Positions 38,829-48,204 of a stretch of 64,000 nt of DNA are shown here, piece after piece (the first letter of the stretch is position 1; the number at the start of each line of letters is the position of its first letter). The notes beneath the pieces are model-generated. The model was not told where the DNA came from and searched no databases. It worked only from the letters and a program-made list of their open reading frames with translations. Location of the stretch: positions 19,216 to 83,215 of the forward strand of contig NZ_JACHVA010000118.1 of the NCBI RefSeq assembly GCF_014230055.1, given 5' to 3'. Both the position numbers and the translations under genes were made by a program. This DNA comes from Puniceicoccus vermicola. GTDB lineage: Bacteria > Verrucomicrobiota > Verrucomicrobiia > Opitutales > Puniceicoccaceae.

Positions 38829-39105
38829 CTAATACCGAATTTAGTAAGGTTTGACTGTTATGGTGCAGCGCAGAATCGAAGCAGCGCAAGGCGCAGGGAT
38901 CGGGTTCGTATCGAGATACGCTCCAATCCCTGCAACGCCGCGACCTTCGATTCTGGTCGCATCCCCTTGGGACGGGCGGGAAATGAGTCTGAGCGAGGCG
39001 GCCCAATTGGAGGCGGGTCTGCGACCCGTGCCATTTGGGCTAACGCTGCTCAGGCTCATTTCCCATCCCGCCATAACTGTCAAAACTTCCTAAATTCGGT
39101 ATAAG
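38829..39105. mobile_element. MITE-like element with long terminal inverted repeats
   Basis: The 277-bp element is bounded by inverted repeats of about 35 bp (CTAATACCGAATTTAG... and its imperfect complement ending CGGTATAAG) and flanked on both sides by TCCT, a likely 4-bp target duplication (38825-38828 and 39106-39109). Inside are two long imperfect hairpins: one between about 38870 and 38965, the other between about 38975 and 39073. It has no coding capacity. This is the structure of a non-autonomous miniature element moved by a transposase in trans. It lies upstream of the exosortase gene and may carry its promoter. Confidence 0.75.
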
Positions 39106-39171
39106 TCCTTTTTATCTTCGTTTCCATCAATTCTCCATAAAACCTCCACATTCGCCTGCTAGGATGGAACG

Positions 39172-39732
39172 ATGAAAAGATCCTTCGCGGCGAATCGGAA
39201 ACTGATTGCTCTCCTCTGCTTGGTGAGCGCCTTGGCTTTGAGTCGGGGATCATTCCCCTTATTGACCGATTTTTTCATCTTCCCCGTAGGATACCTCGCC
39301 TCTTGGACAGTCGGAACGGTCCCCGAGCTCGTCTCCGGGGGCGTCCAGTTCACTAGCACCGGGACCCAATTTCTGGTGAGCCAGGCCTGTAGCGGAATCG
39401 TATTCTTCGGACTATTGGTCGCCATGGCGGCTCTGGTTGCGCCCACCCCGAGAAGATTGATCCAGATTCTACCCTATATTTACCTCTATGCCGTCGCCAG
39501 CAACGTCGCGCGGATCGTGTTCTGGACCTTGATTCTTCCACCCCTCGAAGCTTTCTTCAATCCCCGTTACCTGACACCAGGACACGAACTTGCGGGGGCG
39601 ATCGTCTACCTCCCTGCGGCGATTCTCGCCCAATTCCTTCTGAGTCGGCACTTTGAGCGAAAACGCCCTGAAAAACCGGAAGCGACCGAAGTTCTCTCAG
39701 ATTCAACCTCTCTACCCGACTCCCTATCATGA
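39172..39732 (+). CDS. Exosortase (exosortase K-like)
   Basis: The 186-residue membrane protein shows the exosortase triad: Cys 73 in SQACSGI, Arg 114 in ASNVARI, and His 138 in TPGHELAG, each placed at a membrane helix border. Exosortases cut and transfer proteins bearing a C-terminal PEP-type sorting tail. The short length and the adjacent >900-residue partner point to the exosortase K / MSEP-CTERM type rather than the large EpsH type tied to polysaccharide loci. Its stop overlaps the next ATG by 4 bp, so enzyme and presumed substrate are made together. The subtype name is inferred from memory of the family. Confidence 0.8.
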   Translation: MKRSFAANRKLIALLCLVSALALSRGSFPLLTDFFIFPVGYLASWTVGTVPELVSGGVQFTSTGTQFLVSQACSGIVFFGLLVAMAALVAPTPRRLIQILPYIYLYAVASNVARIVFWTLILPPLEAFFNPRYLTPGHELAGAIVYLPAAILAQFLLSRHFERKRPEKPEATEVLSDSTSLPDSLS

Positions 39733-42530
39733 GCTCCTCCAAAAACCTCCCAAACTTCTTGGAACGTCCCTGGCTCGCAGGGGTCTGGTGGACAATAGCG
39801 CAGATCGTACAACTTCTTCTAAACCTGCGGGACTATGGACTCATCGCCGACGAGCTGGCTGGGAAGGAGCAGACGTATTGGGTCATCGTCTTGACGATAA
39901 ATGGAGTCTCCATTCTGACTGGGATCGCGATTTGGGCCCTCGCACGCCATCCGCGCACAGAACTCGCATCCAGTCTTCTCTGCATTCTCCTTCCAACGGC
40001 CTACATTCTCTATGGATCGATTGGGGCCGAAGGAGCCATTCCGGACAACGTTGACACTTGGATTCTCCATCCCGGCAATCTGGTCTTCAATCTTTGGGCC
40101 TGCCAGGTTCTCGCCAGTCTCCTGGGCTTTGCCAAAATTTGTTGCCGCATCACCCAGTCAGGAGGATTCTCGACCCTTCTATCTGGCACTCTTTTGGTCG
40201 TCGCTCCAGTTAGCGTCCTTTGGCTTCTTGTTCAAATTCTCTCCGACCTTTTCGAGAGTACAGACATCCTTTTCACCCTCTTTGTCTCTGTGGTGGCGGT
40301 AATTACGGTGGTCCTCGCCTTCGGCGTTTTCCTCGTCGCCTTCTCCCTGATGCGCGCAGTTTTCAACGAACAAAACCGGCCAAAGTCCATCGCTCTGACC
40401 CTGTTGATCTCGCTGGTGATGCCGATTGCAGGACTGGTCCTCAACCGCACAATTCCCTTTCCTCAGGACTACCAAAATCCAACCGTATATTGGCTTACGC
40501 TAATCAATGCGATGATCCTCGCCATCCCTGTATTGAATAGACCATGGCAAAAAAAGATCCAGCTCTGGGCCACGGCCGCTGTTCTTCCCTTTTCCCTCTA
40601 CTTCTTCTGCGCCTTTCTACCATTCTATCCCCTTTCGGCCTTGGCGATGATCGTAGTCGGATCCGGATTCCTCATCCTGACTCCTGTCCTGCTTTCCATT
40701 CTCCACCTCGGGAAGATCGTTTCCCTTTCACGCGTCCTCCCCACCCGCCGAAATGTTGCCACTCTCATCATCCTGGGCGTTGCGGTACTTCCTTCGATCT
40801 TCTTGTTGGGGATGCTGCGGGACCGGGCCGCGATTCTGGAAGCGCTAGACTACTCGCTCTCTCCTGATCCAGCCTCACTAGAGACCCCGCCCAGTCCGAA
40901 GCAGGTCGAGAGGGTAATCCGGGCGGTGAAACGACAAAGCCGCGGTATCCAATATCCTATTCTATCGCCTCTCTACCGAGCGATCGTCCTCCAGGGAATG
41001 ACGCTCCCCGACTCCTCTTTGACTCAACTCGAGACCACCTTCGGACTGGCAGAAACCGAGGATCACGATTTTCGGGCCGGATTCTGGGGGATGCGCGAAA
41101 GAGGGCCAAACTTACAGAGAAGGATGCGCCCTGCATCCGTTCTCGCAGAGATGGCAGATGCTGAACTTTCCTCATCTTCCCCAAGCCATGCAACTCTCTC
41201 CATGGAGGTTATCAATCAGTCCAGAGATTCACGCACTGGCTTTCGTCAGGACTTTAAGATTCCTCCCGGAGTGTGGGTAGCCGGAGCCGAGCTACTGATC
41301 GGCGACTCGTGGAAACCTGCGGACATCCGCGAAAGGCGCAGTGCGGAATGGATCTACCGAACGATAGCCTCCGAACGCATTCGCGACCCTCTTCTCGTCA
41401 CTCTCGATCGCCCAGGGCAAGTAGAAATCGAAGTATTCCCCGTTGACCGAGGATCCCCACGCCAACTGCGCATCAATTTGCGCAGCGCCGCAAATCTTCC
41501 AATAACCCTCGGAATGAAAGATACCCTTTTGGAGACTCATATGGAGCAGGACTCGATCCTCCAACTAGGTTCCAATCTCCTCATCCCCGCCAACCTATAC
41601 CTCCCTCAACACACCCTGCGTCCGGTGTACAACCTGTTCCTGGACCGATCCACCGCCGCTGCCGACATCGGGGCATTTCAAAATGAACTGATCACCACAT
41701 TAAAAAGGATCCCGATTGACGCATCCCTGCGGTGGTGGATCATCCGCGACGGAATCCACCAGCTGCCCGACTTACCTCAGAAAAACACGCCTGCATTGCT
41801 CGCAGAAACCGATCTTAGCGAACTCATTCGACCGCAATCTGGAGGCCGCAGCAAAGGCCACGTGCAATTGGCAATTATCCACCAATGGCGCCAAGCTCTT
41901 CAGAACGGTAAAGTCCCCGAAAGCTATCCGGTCATCGTTCCCATTGGCTGGCCGAGCTACTATACCGAGTTCACGCGAATTACCCAGTTCGTGGATCCTT
42001 ACCTCGGCGCGACGCCGCAATGGATTCTCGACCAGAAAGAAGAAATTCCCGCCGCCGACAAAAAAGTTTCGATCTTCCGACGTAAGGATCAAACGGGCGT
42101 TGTTCCTGCCGAGCTAAAGAACGACACCGCCCGGTGGGCTTTCTTGTTCGAGACCAGTGGAACTCCAGAAATACTCAACACGGATCGCCAATTCGAAGAG
42201 ATTTCCACCAGTCTCCTCCAAATAACACGAGTTCCCGATCCTGCCTTGCGAGCCTACCTCACCGAGGCCTATTCCCGATACAACCCGGCCCTCCACGAGG
42301 ACGTTCGAGAAAACCTGATTAGCCTCTCCAAGAAATTCTCGGTCCTCCTTCCCGAGACCGCCCTCATTGCCTTGGAAAACTCCGCCCAGGAAGAATTTCT
42401 GAAACGGTTGGAGAAGATCGGCCAAGATGGACACTCCGGTCTATCCTTCTCCGAAACTCCCGAACCGACCACCTTACCTGTAATCGGCTTCACCATCTGG
42501 ATGCTGGTGCGAAGACACCGAAAAGAATGA
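39729..42530 (+). CDS. VIT-domain membrane protein with PEP-type sorting tail (MSEP-CTERM-like)
   Basis: The 933-residue protein has about a dozen membrane helices in its first 380 residues, then a soluble region with a VIT-like domain (about 487-595: LSMEVINQSRDSRTGFRQDF ... ADIRERRSAEWIYRTIASER ... QVEIEVFPVDRGSPRQLRIN). The last 26 residues form a sorting tail: ETPEP, a short hydrophobic helix (VIGFTIWMLV) and basic RRHRKE. This matches the dedicated target of exosortase K, with PEP in place of the MSEP core. It is coupled to the exosortase gene by a 4-bp overlap. Function after processing is unknown. Confidence 0.78.
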   Translation: MSSSKNLPNFLERPWLAGVWWTIAQIVQLLLNLRDYGLIADELAGKEQTYWVIVLTINGVSILTGIAIWALARHPRTELASSLLCILLPTAYILYGSIGAEGAIPDNVDTWILHPGNLVFNLWACQVLASLLGFAKICCRITQSGGFSTLLSGTLLVVAPVSVLWLLVQILSDLFESTDILFTLFVSVVAVITVVLAFGVFLVAFSLMRAVFNEQNRPKSIALTLLISLVMPIAGLVLNRTIPFPQDYQNPTVYWLTLINAMILAIPVLNRPWQKKIQLWATAAVLPFSLYFFCAFLPFYPLSALAMIVVGSGFLILTPVLLSILHLGKIVSLSRVLPTRRNVATLIILGVAVLPSIFLLGMLRDRAAILEALDYSLSPDPASLETPPSPKQVERVIRAVKRQSRGIQYPILSPLYRAIVLQGMTLPDSSLTQLETTFGLAETEDHDFRAGFWGMRERGPNLQRRMRPASVLAEMADAELSSSSPSHATLSMEVINQSRDSRTGFRQDFKIPPGVWVAGAELLIGDSWKPADIRERRSAEWIYRTIASERIRDPLLVTLDRPGQVEIEVFPVDRGSPRQLRINLRSAANLPITLGMKDTLLETHMEQDSILQLGSNLLIPANLYLPQHTLRPVYNLFLDRSTAAADIGAFQNELITTLKRIPIDASLRWWIIRDGIHQLPDLPQKNTPALLAETDLSELIRPQSGGRSKGHVQLAIIHQWRQALQNGKVPESYPVIVPIGWPSYYTEFTRITQFVDPYLGATPQWILDQKEEIPAADKKVSIFRRKDQTGVVPAELKNDTARWAFLFETSGTPEILNTDRQFEEISTSLLQITRVPDPALRAYLTEAYSRYNPALHEDVRENLISLSKKFSVLLPETALIALENSAQEEFLKRLEKIGQDGHSGLSFSETPEPTTLPVIGFTIWMLVRRHRKE

Positions 42531-42943
42531 ACGGAGGATGCTCCTCGACTGCAAGGGTCTCGTGAAAAACGCTCCCGATTGACTTTCCCGGTATGAGCTC
42601 GTCGAAAGCAGTCATTCGACCGAAATGGCCCAATGCATTCAAACAGCGATAGGTTTAGCGGAGCGGACAAGGTCTCCGAATGTCGCGCCGGGACATCTCC
42701 TCTGCAAGAATCGCACGACTAAAGTCATGCGAGAGCGGAAGAGCTCTCCTGAAAAGCAACTGCCTAATTGCCGCAGTTGCTGCTACCTGCCAGACGATCC
42801 TAGACGAGATCCATCAGTGCTTGTGCATCAAAAGAAAAGGATCCCTCATAGTCCTGATTCCCTGTGAAGAAGGATTGCGATCTCAAGGGATCCTTGCCTC
42901 ACTGAATGTAGAGCAACCCGCAAATGCCCCTACACCCTGCCCC
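42531..42943. repeat. Intergenic region with REP-like palindrome, family B, copy 2
   Basis: The 413-bp gap holds TCGCACGACT-AA-AGTCATGCGAGA at 42711-42734 (family B). Just before it, around 42570-42620, is a stretch like the one following copy 3 at about 47870 (CCCGATTGACTT ... AGTCATTCG). So a longer unit than the hairpin is repeated. An open frame through it is not credible as a gene. Confidence 0.55.
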
Positions 42944-45052
42944 ATGAAAACAATTCTGTCCCTTCTGCTCCTGCTATCATTTCCCTTTTCGCTACTACGG
43001 TCCGAAGACCAATCACAGGAGTCCCATAGTTCCACTGTGACGAGCGAGCGAAGGTCTGCGACCCTTTCCGACGAACAGGTTCAGACATTATTGGAGAATA
43101 CAGTCCTCACTAAGGTTGAATTTTCTGGTGTCCCGATAGAGACCGCCCTGCGATCACTTCAGAAGATGATCAACCAGGAACTGGCGAGCGGATTATCTAT
43201 CCCAATCATCTGCTCGAGCGCTGGCCCCAATAAAAAGGTAAATTTCTCGGTGCGAAATCTAGCTGTGATTCGCCTTCTCGATATTATCTCACAACAAACA
43301 GGTTACTCTTGGGAAATTATTCAAGGAGTAATCGAGTTCCAGCCGACAGCTCAGACAGGAGGATTATCCAATCAATCTCCTTCATCTGAAAACATGACTC
43401 TCGGAGCATCGATGGACGATCCTTTCGCCGCTCCAGCTGGCTCTCGGACATACTATCGATTTCATAATGCGACTCAGCCACCTCCGCCACCACCCACCGC
43501 AGCGTCAATCCCTGGAGGCTATCGTCAGGACTTTAATACCGAGAGCTACGATCAAATTGTGGAGAACTCGTTTCGCTCACCGCGTGTGGCCCCTTTGTCC
43601 ACTTTTTCCATTGATGTCGACACCGCGAGCTACTCGAACCTCCGGCGCATGATTCTTCAGGATCAGACGCCTCCCGCAGACGCAATTCGGATTGAGGAGT
43701 TGATCAACTATTTTCCCTACGACTATCCAGAACCTCAGGCGATCACCGATATCCCGGAAAAGATCACTCCCGATAATTTGCCTGAATTCCTGGAGCACCC
43801 AGTAGCCATCGAAACCGAGGTCGGTCCAGCACCGTGGAATCTGGAGAATCGTCTTCTGCGCATCGCCCTGAAAGGGTTTGAGATTGATTGGGACCAACGT
43901 CCGCCAGCCAACCTTGTCTTTCTCCTCGATGTCTCGGGATCCATGAGCGCTCAGAACAAACTACCTTTGGTGAAAGAGTCGCTACAGCTTCTCGTCAATC
44001 GACTCAACGAGAATGACCGCGTAGCCGTCGTCGTCTACGCCGGAGCCAGCGGACTCATTCTTCCTTCGACCACCGCCAACAACACCAAGACGATTCTTCA
44101 CGCACTCGACAACCTTCAAGCTGGAGGCTCCACGAACGCGGGCGCTGGAATCGACCTAGCCTATCAGATTGCACAGGAAAACTTCATCGAAGATGGGGTC
44201 AACCGGGTGATCCTTTGCACCGACGGAGATTTCAATATCGGGACCACCGACAAAGGCAGTCTCGTCGAGAAAGCCGAAGGCTATGCCGATGAAGACATCT
44301 ATCTCACGATTCTGGGTTTTGGCATGGGCAACTACAAAGACGATATGCTCGAAGCCCTGACCAATGCAGCCGACGGAAACTACGCCTATATTGATGGTCC
44401 TCAGGAAGCGAGGCGTCTGTTTCTCCAAGCCGCCAGCGGCAGCATGATCACAATCGCGAAAGACGTGAAGATTCAAGTCGAGTTCAACCCCGCGGTCGTC
44501 AAAGCGTATCGCCTCATCGGCTACGAAAATCGTCTCCTTAATGCCGAAGACTTTAATGACGACACAAAAGATGCTGGTGAACTTGGTACAGGGCAGACGG
44601 TCACGGCTCTCTACGAGATCGCCCTTCCGAGCGCCGACATCAAATTGCCCGAAGTCGATGACCTCAAGTATCAGACGTCTACAGCAACCGAAGATACGAT
44701 GGGCTCCGAAAACTGGACCGGACAAGAAGTCGCCACGGTAAAACTCCGCTATAAATGGCCCAAGGAGGACAATAGTAATCGAATGGAAATTCCGGCAATC
44801 CTTCCACCCGAGATCGATTTCTCGTCCATGGGAGAAGATTATCGTCTCACCGCAGCTCTCGCCACTTGGGGGATGCTGCTTCGGGGCTCCGAATTCACCG
44901 ATGTCGACGACTGGTCCATCGTCGAAGAGGTCGCGGACGATCAGCTATCTTCTCCAAAGACAACCTCTCTTCGCTCAGAATGGAGCGGACTGGTCGAGAA
45001 AAGTAAGCACCTCTCTCAACAAGAAGACTCGAAAGCCTCACCGTCCGAATAG
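42944..45052 (+). CDS. Secreted VWA-domain protein, YfbK-like, with N-terminal secretin-type domain
   Basis: The 702-residue precursor has a signal peptide (ILSLLLLLSFPFSLL), a short STN/secretin-N-like domain (about 45-135: VEFSGVPIETALRSLQKM ... IRLLDIISQQTGYSWEII), a linker with a proline run, the YfbK-type segment (STFSIDVDTASYSNLRRMI), and a VWA domain with a complete MIDAS (DVSGSMS, near residue 330). A C-terminal DUF3520-like part follows. VWA domains bind ligands through a metal ion. Its location after a VIT-domain exosortase target is notable, since VIT and VWA domains often work together. The ATG at 42944 is set by the signal peptide. Confidence 0.85.
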   Translation: MKTILSLLLLLSFPFSLLRSEDQSQESHSSTVTSERRSATLSDEQVQTLLENTVLTKVEFSGVPIETALRSLQKMINQELASGLSIPIICSSAGPNKKVNFSVRNLAVIRLLDIISQQTGYSWEIIQGVIEFQPTAQTGGLSNQSPSSENMTLGASMDDPFAAPAGSRTYYRFHNATQPPPPPPTAASIPGGYRQDFNTESYDQIVENSFRSPRVAPLSTFSIDVDTASYSNLRRMILQDQTPPADAIRIEELINYFPYDYPEPQAITDIPEKITPDNLPEFLEHPVAIETEVGPAPWNLENRLLRIALKGFEIDWDQRPPANLVFLLDVSGSMSAQNKLPLVKESLQLLVNRLNENDRVAVVVYAGASGLILPSTTANNTKTILHALDNLQAGGSTNAGAGIDLAYQIAQENFIEDGVNRVILCTDGDFNIGTTDKGSLVEKAEGYADEDIYLTILGFGMGNYKDDMLEALTNAADGNYAYIDGPQEARRLFLQAASGSMITIAKDVKIQVEFNPAVVKAYRLIGYENRLLNAEDFNDDTKDAGELGTGQTVTALYEIALPSADIKLPEVDDLKYQTSTATEDTMGSENWTGQEVATVKLRYKWPKEDNSNRMEIPAILPPEIDFSSMGEDYRLTAALATWGMLLRGSEFTDVDDWSIVEEVADDQLSSPKTTSLRSEWSGLVEKSKHLSQQEDSKASPSE

Positions 45053-45148
45053 GGCCATTTTCCTCCGAAGTCACCGAGCCTCGTCCCGAAATTCCTTCTC
45101 CCGCCTCAGCGATTGCTCTCCAGTTCTCTTCACGATTGATTTCCAGGT

Positions 45149-47848
45149 ATGTTTGAGTCCGTCTTGGTTCTGATCGCACTAGGGATCCTCATCACTCTGG
45201 TCGTTCCCTGGATCAACCTCGCGAGGATCAATGCGCTGAAGGAGGAAAACCGTCGGCTGCACCAGATCCTAAAACGCTTGGACCGGGAAGTTCAGAACAT
45301 TCCGCCTCCAACTGCAGACCCGGCATCGACTCAAAAGGTTCATTCAATTTCTGAAACGGTATCCTCGAAAACAACGGAAACACCGAAGAATAAACCCTAC
45401 CGCTATACGAGTTCCCCTTCTTCCTCGACCGAGACAAGAGCCGAACCTCTTTCCACATCTCGAGAACCTCAAACGGTAAGGAAAGAATCCCCTTCCCATT
45501 CAACAGCGGAAACCGCCCCATCTGACGAAAATGAAAATACCGATTGGTTTGGCCGGCTGTCCGTTTGGGTTGGGGGAATCGCTCTCCTGATGGCTGGCTT
45601 TTTCATGATTCGGTATTCGATCGAATCGGGATGGATGACTCCTGCGGTTCGGCTTTGGTTGACCACCGGATTTGGCGTCGTCTTCTGCGCGAGTGGGCTC
45701 TGGGTCGATCGCCGGGTCTCGATTCGATCCAACCGCAGGATCGGACAAGCTCTCGGGGGAGCGGGAGTCGCATGTCTCTATTTCGCGTCGTATGCATCGG
45801 TGCACCTCTACGGGTTTCTTTCCAACACGTCCGGATTTGTCGCCATGATTGCGATTACGGTTCTCGCAGTATGCCTTTCACTGAGGCTGGGCGTTGCCAT
45901 AGCCCTGATGGGGCTCGTCGGAGGGTTCCTCACTCCTTTTCTCATGGCTGGGGACTCTTCTTCCACCATTCTCCTTCTTTCCTACGTATTCATAGTATTC
46001 CTCGGGGCACAGGCTCTCGCTTTTCTTCGAAAATCAGCGATCCTTCTCGTCACCTCGTTCGCAGGAGCCTTCGGTTGGACTCTCGTTCTTCTGCTCTCTC
46101 CCTTTTCAAGTCCCTCCGAATTTGGAAACGAACTCCTTCTTTTCCTCTTCGGAATCGGGCTGACCAATGCAGCGTGGTCGGCTCTCGCTCACCGCAATCC
46201 TTCAGACTTTTTTCATTCCCCATTCTCCAGAACCGCTCGATGGATCGTATGGGCGGGCATATTGCCACAAGGGCTCTGGATTCTTTGGAGCGTTGATTTC
46301 AGCACAACCTCTATTCTTCTCTACTCCGTCATCGCTCTTGGCGCGTTGACCTTGGGTTGGATTCGAGAATCGGAATTCGGATGGATTGCCTTATTTGCTT
46401 ACGGCTTTCTCCTCCTCGCCGGGCTCGTTGACCGAAATCCCGAGTTCTGGCCGTACTTCAGCTGGCCCGTTGGAATGTCCATCATCTTCGGAATCGCGGC
46501 GTTCCTTCGTTCCCGAAAATCCGATCTGCCCACCCTCTGGCTAGCTCTTTCGCTTCTCGCCAACAGTCTCTGTGTCCTCGTTTGCTACTTAAACCGAGAA
46601 ATCCTTCACGAGTCCCCCGCTCCAACCCCTTTGATTTGGCTCATCGCCTTTCTCCTGTCGGCGGGGATCGCGCTCACCCAGGCCGAAATCCTTCGCACCC
46701 GCAGAGCTTCCGGAAGCGACGAGATTGGGGCCTTTAGCGTCATCGCCTTCTTTCTCGCCGCTATTGGCGTCTGGATCTATGTCGGCGATTCGTATCGCTC
46801 CTTCTGGTTGGCTGGACTCGTTCTCAGCGCAAATCTTCTCTGGTCTTGGCGAAATCGGGGACTCTTCGAAATCGCCGCAAGTGGTCTAATCATCGCGTGG
46901 GTCGTCTCAATGAGTGATCCGCTCTCGTCCACCTTCCAAGTCTTCTGGGAAGGCGCCCCTTTCGTCTCTTCGAGCCGGTCGGTCGTCGTTCCTTGGATCA
47001 ACATCCTCAGTTTGATCTTTGGATTTGTAGTCTTTTGGACAAGTCTTCGCCAGGCACAGTCTTCCCAGCATCCGGAATGGAAACGTACTCTCCAATGGTT
47101 TCTCGGAATCATGGGTGCTCTCGTCATTACCGCCCTCTGCAGTCGGATCGAATCGGATGCAAAGTCCTCCGTAGAAGCTGTCCAATGGGATGGCGGAATG
47201 CTCACCTCGGTTTTTGCCGCAATGAGCATTCTCTTCCTGACTCTTAGAAATCGGTGGCATCCCGGCTGGATTCTCGGTGGTATCGGGCTTGGAATCATTG
47301 GCCTTCGAGTCGCCCTCATTCACTTGTTTGCCCCGGGAGCTTCGGGAGAGTCCTTTTTCTGGAACGCGCTGTTCTGGCAATTCGGAGTCCCAACGGTAGC
47401 CTTCCTCTTCGGTTCATGGTTATCCCTTCGCGATGGACGCTCACGCCGGCTCGAAGACTTCTGTCTTGTGGCAACCATGGTTACTGGGTGGGCCTGGGCC
47501 ACCTTTCTGATTCAGGATTATTACGGTTCCCGGAGTCTCTTTTCCTCCGTTCAAACCGACTCCGAAATGTACGCCTATTCTGCGGCTTGGCTATTCCTGG
47601 CCGTTCTCTATCAGAGCTTTGGGCTCTGGAAAAACCTACGCACCCTGCATATCGGCTCTCTCACTCTTCTTGTCGTCACAGTGGCAAAAGTATTTCTCGT
47701 CGACACAGCGGCCCTGACCGGACTCTTTCGGGTGCTGTCCTTCTTTGGCCTTGGACTGGCTCTCTTGGGAATTGGATTTTTCTACAACAAAGTCGTTTTT
47801 GCTCGAAGCCGTAAACCGACATCTCCCCTGCCAGAATCGCACGACTAA
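45149..47848 (+). CDS. DUF2339 polytopic membrane protein
   Basis: The 899-residue protein has an N-terminal helix, a short coiled coil (ALKEENRRLHQILKRLDREV), a Ser/Pro/Thr-rich linker (about 55-125), and then more than twenty membrane helices starting WFGRLSVWVGGIALLMAGFF, which is the start of DUF2339. No catalytic motif is known for the family. It lies about 100 bp after the VWA gene on the same strand. The membrane topology is clear; the function is not. Confidence 0.82.
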   Translation: MFESVLVLIALGILITLVVPWINLARINALKEENRRLHQILKRLDREVQNIPPPTADPASTQKVHSISETVSSKTTETPKNKPYRYTSSPSSSTETRAEPLSTSREPQTVRKESPSHSTAETAPSDENENTDWFGRLSVWVGGIALLMAGFFMIRYSIESGWMTPAVRLWLTTGFGVVFCASGLWVDRRVSIRSNRRIGQALGGAGVACLYFASYASVHLYGFLSNTSGFVAMIAITVLAVCLSLRLGVAIALMGLVGGFLTPFLMAGDSSSTILLLSYVFIVFLGAQALAFLRKSAILLVTSFAGAFGWTLVLLLSPFSSPSEFGNELLLFLFGIGLTNAAWSALAHRNPSDFFHSPFSRTARWIVWAGILPQGLWILWSVDFSTTSILLYSVIALGALTLGWIRESEFGWIALFAYGFLLLAGLVDRNPEFWPYFSWPVGMSIIFGIAAFLRSRKSDLPTLWLALSLLANSLCVLVCYLNREILHESPAPTPLIWLIAFLLSAGIALTQAEILRTRRASGSDEIGAFSVIAFFLAAIGVWIYVGDSYRSFWLAGLVLSANLLWSWRNRGLFEIAASGLIIAWVVSMSDPLSSTFQVFWEGAPFVSSSRSVVVPWINILSLIFGFVVFWTSLRQAQSSQHPEWKRTLQWFLGIMGALVITALCSRIESDAKSSVEAVQWDGGMLTSVFAAMSILFLTLRNRWHPGWILGGIGLGIIGLRVALIHLFAPGASGESFFWNALFWQFGVPTVAFLFGSWLSLRDGRSRRLEDFCLVATMVTGWAWATFLIQDYYGSRSLFSSVQTDSEMYAYSAAWLFLAVLYQSFGLWKNLRTLHIGSLTLLVVTVAKVFLVDTAALTGLFRVLSFFGLGLALLGIGFFYNKVVFARSRKPTSPLPESHD

Positions 47849-47860
47849 AGTCATGCGAGA
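47837..47860. repeat. REP-like palindrome, family B, copy 3
   Basis: TCGCACGACT-AA-AGTCATGCGAGA overlaps the last codons and stop of the DUF2339 gene and continues as ACCGAAGAATCG. The arms differ by one base, allowing a G-U pair in RNA. It shares extended flank sequence with copy 2. Confidence 0.65.
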
Positions 47861-47988
47861 ACCGAAGAATCGTTCCCGATTGACTTGAGTCATTCGGCCG
47901 ACGCGAGCCTACAGACTCGAGCCCAACGAGAATGTCACCTCGCCGCGGAGTAGCTTCCCAACTTTTCGCCCAATTTCTTACGCAGCAA

Positions 47989-48012
47989 TCGCACGACTAA
48001 AGTCAGGCGAGA
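47989..48012. repeat. REP-like palindrome, family B, copy 4
   Basis: TCGCACGACT-AA-AGTCAGGCGAGA differs from the other copies at one arm position (G for T). It lies about 150 bp after copy 3 in the same orientation, in the 356-bp gap before the EamA gene, which holds no other supported feature except the palindrome at 48111. Confidence 0.6.
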
Positions 48013-48110
48013 ACCGAAGACGGGAGGCGACTTCCACCGATCGCCGCTTTGTGGCAAGCCATACAGGGTGGATTTCATTAATAGTAACCAATACTCTATC
48101 CCAGATTTCC

Positions 48111-48140
48111 TGCGGTAGCTGAGGGCAGCCGCCCCTACGA
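48111..48140. repeat. Single palindromic repeat related to the tandem array at 57384
   Basis: CGGTAGCTGAGGGCAGCC and GCCCCTACG form the reverse-orientation version of the GTAGGGGC...GCTGCCC unit that starts each tandem copy near 57.4 kb. It is a short REP-like element upstream of the transporter gene. Confidence 0.45.
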
Positions 48141-48204
48141 CTCTTTGGATGAATCGTGTGACTTTCCCCTTTCGCCCGTTGGAAATCCGCGCCATCCTCT
48201 TCCG

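Noticed and set aside
38841..39093. Frames of about 80 codons on both strands inside the MITE-like element
   Set aside because: They arise from the symmetric hairpins; the two strands give nearly the same protein, as expected for inverted repeats.
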